Of a stretch of 10,309 nucleotides of DNA, positions 1-6,700 are shown piece by piece. The stretch comes from Thalassiosira profunda (Eukaryota; Bacillariophyta; Thalassiosirophyceae; Thalassiosirales; Thalassiosiraceae): positions 1-10,309 of the forward strand of contig JALLAP010000820.1 in the NCBI GenBank assembly GCA_036939355.1, read 5' to 3'. Position 1 is the first letter of the stretch. Each line of letters begins with the position of its first letter. The translations under genes and the position numbers were made by a program. A model generated the notes under the pieces. That model was not told the DNA's origin. It did not search any database and saw only the letters and a list, made by a program, of their open reading frames with translations.

Positions 1-2396
1 ACGGTGCCCAGCGCGCTCCCCGGGCCGGTGGGGTCGTGCCGCAGCCCCCGCGCCGACAGGAGGGCGAGCTCGGCCAGCGTGACGTCCCGCGGCGCCGCCG
101 CGCCGGACGCCGATCCTCCAGAGTGACCTGTCACTTCTGCAGAACCATCGGCTCCGTCGGACGAGTGTTGCAGGAGGAGCGTGTCCCGCACCATCTCGGC
201 CCCGTGGAAGTGCGTCCCCGAAAACGCGCTCTCCATGGCCTCCATGGCCTCGTCGAAACTGACGAGGCCGTCATCGTCGTCGTCCGCCAAATCAAACGCG
301 CCGCGCAGCTCCGCCGGGGCGATCATGCCGCCTCCGCCCTTGGCGCCTCCTCCACCGCCCAGCGCGGCCGGGGAGGCCGCGGGATCGAGGAGGGCGGGAA
401 GCGACCTTAGCCGGAATTTGAGCAGGTGGCACAGCCTCCCGACGATGAGGGCCGTGGTCGCGTCCTCCCCCGTCGTTCCCACGCCACCGTCGCCCGCGGC
501 GAGCATCCGTCGCAGCTCGCCGAGCAGCCTTCCCATGATCTCGCACGTCTGCACGTACAGACTCTGCCTTAACCGGCGTTCGCTCTCCGCCCGCTCCTCC
601 GCGTGCACCAGCAGCTCGTGCGCGTCGTCGCTCACCCGCCGCAGCGCCGCATCCAAGTCGGTGGCGATCCGGAGCGCGTTCCGGCGGGCCTCGTGGGGCA
701 TCATGGTCTGGAAGGGCGGCGCTCGGGCGAGGGACGCGCGCAAGGCGGAGGCCGCCCGGGAGTGGACCGAGTGGAACGCCGCCGCGAGGAGGGAGTGGAC
801 GAGCGAGGAGAAGGTCCGGCTGAAGAGGGCGCCCCAGAGGGAGAACCGCCTAGTTGACGTGCTCGCGGCGGTTGTTTGGGAGGGAGATCCGTGCGCGTCC
901 CCGCCCGCGGCCTCCCCCGCCGCCGCAAAGGCGCCCGCATCGCCGTGGCTAACCACCCTTACGTCCACCATGCCGCGCACCGCCGCGTCCCAGTCACACG
1001 CCCCTCCATTATGATCGAGCGCCCGCAGGCACTCGTCGCCGTCGGTCGTGTCGTACAACGTCTGGCGAATCTGTCCCAATTTCGAGGCGGTGGTGCCGGC
1101 GATGATCCGCAATACGGACTGGGCCTTGGTCCGAATCAGCGGGAGGTGGGCGGCGAGGAACCGCGACGCCTTGGATTGCAGGAGGGCGGGATCGAATTTG
1201 GGGAGGGTGGCCATGATTTCGCCGACCATCCGCTCGTTCACAGCATTCCCCTCCTCGCTCTCCCCATTGATATGGACCGGAAACCTCCGCAGCACGAAGA
1301 TCATGTAGGGGTATAAGATCACGTCGCGCTGCAATACGCCCACGATGCGGCTCAATATCCGCTCGGCCGCGTTCGTCACGCCCGCGGCCTCGGCCGCCGA
1401 CACCGCCGACGGGAGGGCGAGCCTGTCGAGCAGCCGGTCGAGCAGTTTGGCCTTGGAGTCGTAGTACAGATCGATGAGCCGGGCCGCCCGCGCGGCCTCT
1501 GAAATGGAGGCGCGGCGGACGTCCAATAGGTCCAGCGCCGATAACGCTGCAGCGGTGGCGTGCGCGCCCCTCCCCTCGCGCGCGGCGGACCTGAGCAATA
1601 TCCCCCGGGCCAACTTGACGGTTCGGGCCGGGAGGGACTGCGCGTGGAGGCACGCCATCTTCATCTGCACCTCCAGCTCTGGCGGATTGTGGGGGGATGG
1701 TTGGCCGTTGTTGGGACGCGACGCCGTTGCTTCCCCGCCGCCCTCTGGGGAACCCTTTGGGGTACCCTTTGGGGAGAGGGCGGCGGCCATGGGAAAGGCG
1801 TCCGATCGGGCGGCGACGAGGTCGAATAGGGAAATGAGGGAGGAGGCCGCGCCGTGGACGTCGCCCTCGTCCAAACAGCGGTGGACGGCGCGGGGGAGGC
1901 GGGCGAGGTCCGCCCGCGCGGCCGCAAGGCTGCCACTACCGCTGCTGCTGCTGCCCTCCTCTTGGGGGGAGGCGTGCTCGCTCTCCCCCGCCTCCGACGC
2001 GTCGGCGAACAATTTTCTCGCCCCCTCTCCCGCCCCCTCTCCCCCCTCCTCGGCCTCGCGGCACGCCGCCACCTTGTCCACCAGCCCCGGCAGCGCCCCG
2101 ACCAGCCCGTGCAATTCCTCGGCCCGCTCTCGCATGTGGAGGACCTCGTCCGAGCTCCCGACCAATTCCCGGTAGCGGCTCGCCAACACGAGCCGCAGTT
2201 CGGTCCGCTTGGATTCCGCGTCGGAGAGGGCGGCGCGGTGGAGGTGGCGCATTTCGTCGATGGTCATGGAGGTGGATTGGCCGGGGCCGGGGGCGTGTTG
2301 GGGGGTGTGTTGGGGGGTGTGCCCATTATGTGCGTGCTGTGCGGAGCCGCCGCCACTGCCAGCGCCACCGTAGCCACCGCCGCCGTAGCCCGACAT
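1..2396 (-). CDS. COG1: COG1-like subunit of the conserved oligomeric Golgi complex (C-terminus beyond window)
   Basis: The frame is open without a stop or intron from the ATG at 2396 to the left edge, 798 codons, so the true C-terminus is missing. Residues 1-43 are Gly/His/Pro-rich and probably disordered. Residues 44-113 match the COG1/Vps51-type N-terminal helical segment: MTIDEMRHLHRAA, then RTELRLVLASRYRELV, then a 'SSDEVLHMRERAEEL' helix. Acidic and Ser/Gly low-complexity linkers follow at about 114-160 and 205-240. The rest is mostly helical, including a segment 'LGQIRQTLYDTTD' that resembles the COG1 mid-region. COG1 belongs to lobe A of the eight-subunit COG tether, which captures retrograde vesicles at the Golgi. 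Residues 705-716 form a canonical EF-hand loop (DDDDDGLVSFDE), which I do not know from COG1 proteins. The frame is open upstream to a stop at 2508-2510 but holds no earlier ATG; the chosen ATG has A at -3. The family call rests on recalled N-terminal similarity and overall helical design, so it is good but not certain. Confidence 0.8.
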   Translation of the reverse strand, partial: MSGYGGGGYGGAGSGGGSAQHAHNGHTPQHTPQHAPGPGQSTSMTIDEMRHLHRAALSDAESKRTELRLVLASRYRELVGSSDEVLHMRERAEELHGLVGALPGLVDKVAACREAEEGGEGAGEGARKLFADASEAGESEHASPQEEGSSSSGSGSLAAARADLARLPRAVHRCLDEGDVHGAASSLISLFDLVAARSDAFPMAAALSPKGTPKGSPEGGGEATASRPNNGQPSPHNPPELEVQMKMACLHAQSLPARTVKLARGILLRSAAREGRGAHATAAALSALDLLDVRRASISEAARAARLIDLYYDSKAKLLDRLLDRLALPSAVSAAEAAGVTNAAERILSRIVGVLQRDVILYPYMIFVLRRFPVHINGESEEGNAVNERMVGEIMATLPKFDPALLQSKASRFLAAHLPLIRTKAQSVLRIIAGTTASKLGQIRQTLYDTTDGDECLRALDHNGGACDWDAAVRGMVDVRVVSHGDAGAFAAAGEAAGGDAHGSPSQTTAASTSTRRFSLWGALFSRTFSSLVHSLLAAAFHSVHSRAASALRASLARAPPFQTMMPHEARRNALRIATDLDAALRRVSDDAHELLVHAEERAESERRLRQSLYVQTCEIMGRLLGELRRMLAAGDGGVGTTGEDATTALIVGRLCHLLKFRLRSLPALLDPAASPAALGGGGGAKGGGGMIAPAELRGAFDLADDDDDGLVSFDEAMEAMESAFSGTHFHGAEMVRDTLLLQHSSDGADGSAEVTGHSGGSASGAAAPRDVTLAELALLSARGLRHDPTGPGSALGT
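249..284 (-). other. EF-hand calcium-binding loop encoded within the COG1-like gene
   Basis: The 12 codons give Asp at loop positions 1, 3 and 5, Gly at 6, Val at 8 and Glu at 12, which is the complete canonical calcium-coordinating pattern. The flanks look like proper EF helices: 'APAELRGAFDLA' before the loop and 'EAMEAMESAF' after it. A Gly-rich linker precedes it and a Ser/Gly/Ala linker follows, so it looks like an inserted or appended module. Only one loop is visible; a partner EF-hand could lie beyond the left edge. Confidence 0.75.
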
Positions 2397-2811
2397 ACTG
2401 GCGGTCGGAAAGGGCGCCGCCGATGCCGCGTGGCCGCCCAGGAGAGGTGCGGACTTGAACGCCCGACGGCCAACAGCTTGGATTGCAAGGGCAAGGTGCA
2501 CCCCAGTTTAGGGCTACATAAAATCATAAAATGTAAATGAGGCACCTCAATTTCATAAACAAAATCGGTGATAAAGTTACCTACCGACGCAATACATTTT
2601 TAACAACCCCTACCCTCTCTAGCAGAGTGCGCTGGCGGCCGCGGAACTTGGCTCCTACGCGCGGCCCGGGCAACCTTATCCGCCGACCAAGACGCTCGGG
2701 AGCGGGGTGCTGATGGGGTCGATGGATGGACCAGGCTCATAAATTTCTATTGACTCTCGTCAATTAGCCGCGACAATAAAACACATCGCCTCAGCACCAG
2801 CACCCGCCAAG
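2397..2811. promoter_or_regulatory. Divergent intergenic region between the COG1-like and MsrB-like genes
   Basis: These 415 bp separate two start codons facing away from each other, so they should hold both promoters and 5' leaders. An AT-rich patch lies at about 2515-2580 and a TATA-like CATAAATTT at 2738-2746, roughly 70 bp before the MsrB-like ATG. Composition changes sharply within it: the part next to COG1 is GC-rich and the middle is AT-rich. A degenerate tRNA-like stretch on the minus strand (about 2440-2520) is described under rejected items. No other gene is seen. Confidence 0.5.
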
Positions 2812-3707
2812 ATGAAGGTTCTGCCTCTCCTCCCCTTCGCCGCCCTCCTGGCCGTCGTCTCCGCCTCCTCGAACGAGCAATGTTTTGGGAGCACGCCCAT
2901 GCCCAGCGTGGCCAACTACCTCGGCGCGTCACTGGACTATCCCACCGCAGAGCGCAGTGAGTACCATGAGTTGTGCACGACAATTCTTTTTCATTGCTTC
3001 AGGCTACAGATGCTCACTTCTTTTCACTGCTTTTCATTTGGGCAGTCTGCTGCAACAACCACCGCTGGGCCGAGTACCGGGGCTACCTGGAGGCGCAGGA
3101 GGTGGATCTCTTCTCCCGCCTCGATCCCAACGAGGAGACCGTATTTTATGACAGCACGTGCGGGATTCCCCTCTTCATTGCCCCGCGGGGGCGGACGTTC
3201 GAGGAGTTCAAGGAGGAGAGCTTGAAGCACGGCTGGCCCTCATTTCGGCCCGAGGAAATGGTATCGGAGAACGTAATCATCCACAACGACGGGAGGATGG
3301 AATCGCGATGCCTCACGCACCTGGGGCACAACCTCCCCGAGGGGGGCGTCGATCGATACTGCATCGACCTCGTCTGCGTGGCGGGCCAGCCCCTCTCCGC
3401 GGGCGACGAGCGCGCTGAGATATTGACGCGGATGGGCGCGTCGGTGCTCGAGCACGAGGAGCTGGACCAGGAGACGTACGTGTCGTCGGCCGAGACGTAC
3501 AGCGGGAAGACGAGCAACGGCGGTTACGTGGCATTCGTGGCGGGCATTATCGTTGCGGCGGCCTTGCTCGCGGCCCTGCCGGCGTCGTACGCGTGGAGAA
3601 AGTCCCGGCGGAAGGCGAGGGATGCAGCTGCAGCAGAGGAGGAGGACACGGGAACGATTGCCAGCGGGGCCGACGAGGTGGAAGATATGATCAGGGAAAT
3701 GCAATAG
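2812..3707 (+). CDS. Secretory, membrane-anchored MsrB-like protein (methionine-R-sulfoxide reductase family), two exons
   Basis: Exons are 2812-2956 and 3046-3707, joined in phase to give 268 aa. Residues 1 to about 19 are a signal peptide (MKVLPLLPFAALLAVVSAS). Residues about 50-162 resemble the SelR/MsrB domain: CGIPLF (C87), GWPSF (W112), RCLTHLGH (C137, H143) and RYCID (C154), matching the family's CGxPLF, GWPSF, LGHxF and RYCIN blocks. C154 aligns with the catalytic Cys that reduces methionine-R-sulfoxide. Of the four Cys that usually bind zinc as two CxxC pairs, only C87 and C137 are present; position 84 is Asp and the second motif is shortened. Residues about 208-231 are a transmembrane helix, followed by a basic stop-transfer (RKSRRK) and an acidic tail, so the predicted topology is type I with the enzyme domain in the secretory lumen or outside. 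The N-terminal half also carries a vicinal CC (C50-C51). Family assignment is from motifs; activity is not assured. The start ATG has A at -3. Confidence 0.72.
2957..3045 (+). other. Intron of the MsrB-like gene
   Basis: The 89-bp intron has donor GTGAGT and acceptor GGCAG preceded by a pyrimidine-rich tract (CTTCTTTTCACTGCTTTTC). Splicing joins the signal-peptide exon to the frame of the MsrB-like domain, with codon 49 split after its first base. Without splicing, the exon 1 frame does not continue into the domain. Confidence 0.85.
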
Positions 3708-3772
3708 GAGAATGAAGAGTGGAGAGCCTTGATGACCGCAGAAGTGTAGACATTATTGTAACCTGGTGGAAA
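3708..3772. terminator. Shared 3' region between convergent MsrB-like and PAN2 genes
   Basis: Only 65 bp lie between the TAG of the MsrB-like gene and the TAG of PAN2, so the 3' UTRs of the two transcripts must overlap or be extremely short. I see no clear AATAAA signal on either strand inside it, only a short AT-rich stretch near 3751-3760. Confidence 0.5.
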
Positions 3773-6700
3773 CTACCTTTGTGTTTCAGACTTCTTCTGC
3801 GCCACTCCCAGCTTGAACTGAGTTGTGTGGCCATGGGCGTACAGCTTCATCAGATAATCGTCGAACTCTCCCTTCTTTTTCAAGCTCGCCGCCGCCTTGT
3901 CGTACAGCTCGCTCGCAGCCTTGGCATCTTCGATGGAGTCATGAACGTCCTGCTGCATGTCCCTTCCCAGCACATAATTCGTGAGATATCGCAGCGAAAT
4001 GTAGCGTTGATTCGGCTGGTGGTATATTTCCGCAGTATCAATGACCTGGTTGGGCGGTACGGCAATGCCAATCATCCGGAAGTCCTGGCTCAAGCCATGG
4101 CCGACAAAGATGCAGCCCCGTTCCATGAGAAGCCGCATTTTGAGGTAGGCTTCCTGTGGCGTCACGAGGTGATGGGGACTGTGGCTGGCATCCAAATCTC
4201 TTTCCTGAATCCCAGAGAACCTGGTCAAGTGATCCACCACTGGCTCGTTCGGCAGGACATAATCATCTAGCAGCACTTCATTCGTTTGACAGTCAACGAC
4301 CGATAACCTGGCCAGAGCATTTCGAGGCTCGGAAAGGATCTCCTTCGACCCGGACACTGTTATCATAGACTCCTCGGCTTGCACGCAGACAAACTCGGCG
4401 TCGATCGCGACCAGCCTTCCTTTCAGAGGCAATCTCTGAAGGCCTGAGATGGATAGCTTGGGGCCCACGCCATTGCTGGATATCGACTCTGTGCCCATGA
4501 TACTTGGTGAAACTATTTTGGGCGCCCTGAAAGCGGCCGCAGCGAGGTCTTTGCTTGGATCGATGCTCACCCCCTCTTTGCCACTGTCAGATTCGGAGAC
4601 CTCGCGAAAGAGAACAATGGATGGCTCCTTGAACTTGGCATTGAAAGAGCGAACGTCGGCAAGGTCAACCTTCGAGGCAACAAACCCATTGAGAAGCAGC
4701 CAATCGGTGCCGGTGTCCTCTCCGTCAAGCTTTGCCAGTTCTTTCTTCACAACGTATCGGCGTTCTGGCAACTGAATATCTGAAACCAGGGTCGTGTGTT
4801 GCTCGCTGGGCGAGCTATCATCCTCGCCTGAGATGCACATCTCAATCTGGTGCAGCTGTTTCGTCAGAAGCTTTCGTTTCAGGTCAGTCGGCGCGCGGAC
4901 GTGGACAACATGGTGCCCCTCGGTGATCGAGTTTGAAGTGCTGTCTGAGGTTGGGTCTGGACTCCGCGTGCGGATGAAGGAAAGCACAGCATCGAGGCGA
5001 TATGACTTCTTGATGGGGAGGCTCTGTGGCCATACCTCCTTGTGCCCCTCGAAAAATGACTCCGACAGTGGCAATTTCTCTTTAGAGGTCATCCACTCCT
5101 CTTTCCCATCGTCATTCGTGACCAGCTCCTTGACAGTGATGCTCCTATCAGCCTCAATCTGTATCTCAATGCGCTCTGGCAGCCAGTTCGTAGCATCCTC
5201 CCTCTGCCAGAACTGGAGCCCTGCAGTGTCTACCCTTCGTCCGGCACAGCAACACGACAGAGACAACATCGACGGAAGGCTCGTGGCGATTTTTCGTTGA
5301 ACAACTGCCTCGTAGGAACGCGTCTCCTCGCACCAGGCACGCAATGGTGCTTCCTTGCAGAGCGAATACCTAAGGATCTCGCCAAATCGAACGTTACTGC
5401 CACTCAACCTGGGATTGTAGCTCAAGTCCACCATTAGCCCTCGCGACGTCGATACCTTTGGCTTTCCTCGACTGTATTCGATGACGGAGAGGAAGTTTAC
5501 GCCTTGCATTCGATCGATAAGGTGGCTGGTCGTGTTCAAGCTGCCCAAAGTACTAGCGACAACCTGCCCAAATTCGCGTTCCACATACTGCATCAGAAAC
5601 CGATAGAATGCCTCAGGACGACGGGCTATCNACAACCTGCCCAAATTCGCGTTCCACATACTGCATCAGAAACCGATAGAATGCCTCAGGACGACGGGCT
5701 ATCTCTGTCGCCCCTGGGACGCCATCCACGAGAGCTAGATTTTTGGCCTCTGGCAACAGCGCAAACGCAGAAATGCAATTCGCCGGCACGAATGCTTTCA
5801 CCTGGCCTCTTTTACTCATGGCGTGTTCGCTTCGCAGGTGGACCATCGCATTGGCAGATAGGCTCTCAATCTGATGAAAGAGTAGGCCCAGCTCCGACAC
5901 GATTGATACATCTGTGCAGCAAGAACACATGGGGTCGAGGGTTAGTCGCTGACAAATAAAGCTAGTCTCTGATGCTTTCAGACTTACTCATATCCCTTCG
6001 TGATGCCTTCTCGGTCATCAGGGACAATCCATTTTTGCTCAACTGGAGTCGCAACGCTGCCTCGCGAATCTCGCCAACAAAGTACAACATTGCCAATACC
6101 GCGCATTGCGACGAGTTGGCGAAAGAGGGAGCATAATCCCACCCGGGCCAAAGACCAGTTTGGTTGTACTGCGCATAGTCAAAGCTTTTGGAAGGGTAGG
6201 TGGGACGAAGAGTCAGGCGATACCGCCTTGGAATTCCATTTTCTTCGTCGTCCGCCCAGTCTTCTTCGCCCATGTCAGCTTGTCGCCTCCCACTGCTGTC
6301 TTGGACCTTCCTTCGACTGATAGCAGTGGCATCGTAGCACGCCGCAAATGGCCCGGGCGAGTACAGCAATTTGTTGGGGTTGGGAAGTGACCCATTCGTC
6401 CCTTCTTCGTCATATGTAGGACTTCCCAGTAGGTCTTTCATCTCCAAGCTTGNTGGGAAGTGACCCATTCGTCCCTTCTTCGTCATATGTAGGACTTCCC
6501 AGTAGGTCTTTCATCTCCAAGCTTGCCGCCGGGAGCACCTTCATATTGTCACTGCCCTTATCCTTATCCAACTGGTCCTGAAGCTCTTTCGACAGCCACC
6601 TCCTACTGGGCGCCACCATTGGCCTGTTCGACATCGGCGCCAATGTTGACGACTTCACGCCTGCCCTGGAGTATCTAGGAGGGAACAACGACCTATCAGA

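Noticed and set aside
1009..1653. Long minus-strand open frame of 214 codons, and several plus-strand frames across 36-2540
   Set aside because: They overlap the 798-codon COG1-like frame in other phases, are rich in Arg/Pro/Ala as expected for shadows of GC-rich DNA, and show no domain.
2297..2320. Repeated TGTTGGGG-type units
   Set aside because: They encode the HTPQ repeats of the disordered COG1-like N-terminus; a simple low-complexity coding repeat, not a telomere or mobile element.
2440..2520. tRNA-like stretch on the minus strand with a box B-like CGTTCAAGTCC, a box A-like TAGCCCTAAACTGG and a possible TGC or GCA anticodon loop
   Set aside because: The T stem has mismatches, the anticodon stem is imperfect, no 5' acceptor strand pairs with CCTCTCC, and there is no TTTT terminator downstream. 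At most a degraded tRNA relic; a tRNAscan-SE run would settle it.
3146..3704. Minus-strand open frames opposite the MsrB-like gene
   Set aside because: The plus-strand frame has a signal peptide, MsrB motifs, a membrane anchor and a supported intron; the antisense frames have no recognisable features.
5613..6486. PAN2 as a pseudogene with two frameshifts
   Set aside because: Both breaks coincide exactly with single Ns flanked by identical 72-bp copies; all catalytic residues of the exonuclease are kept, and the corrected gene length is an exact multiple of three.
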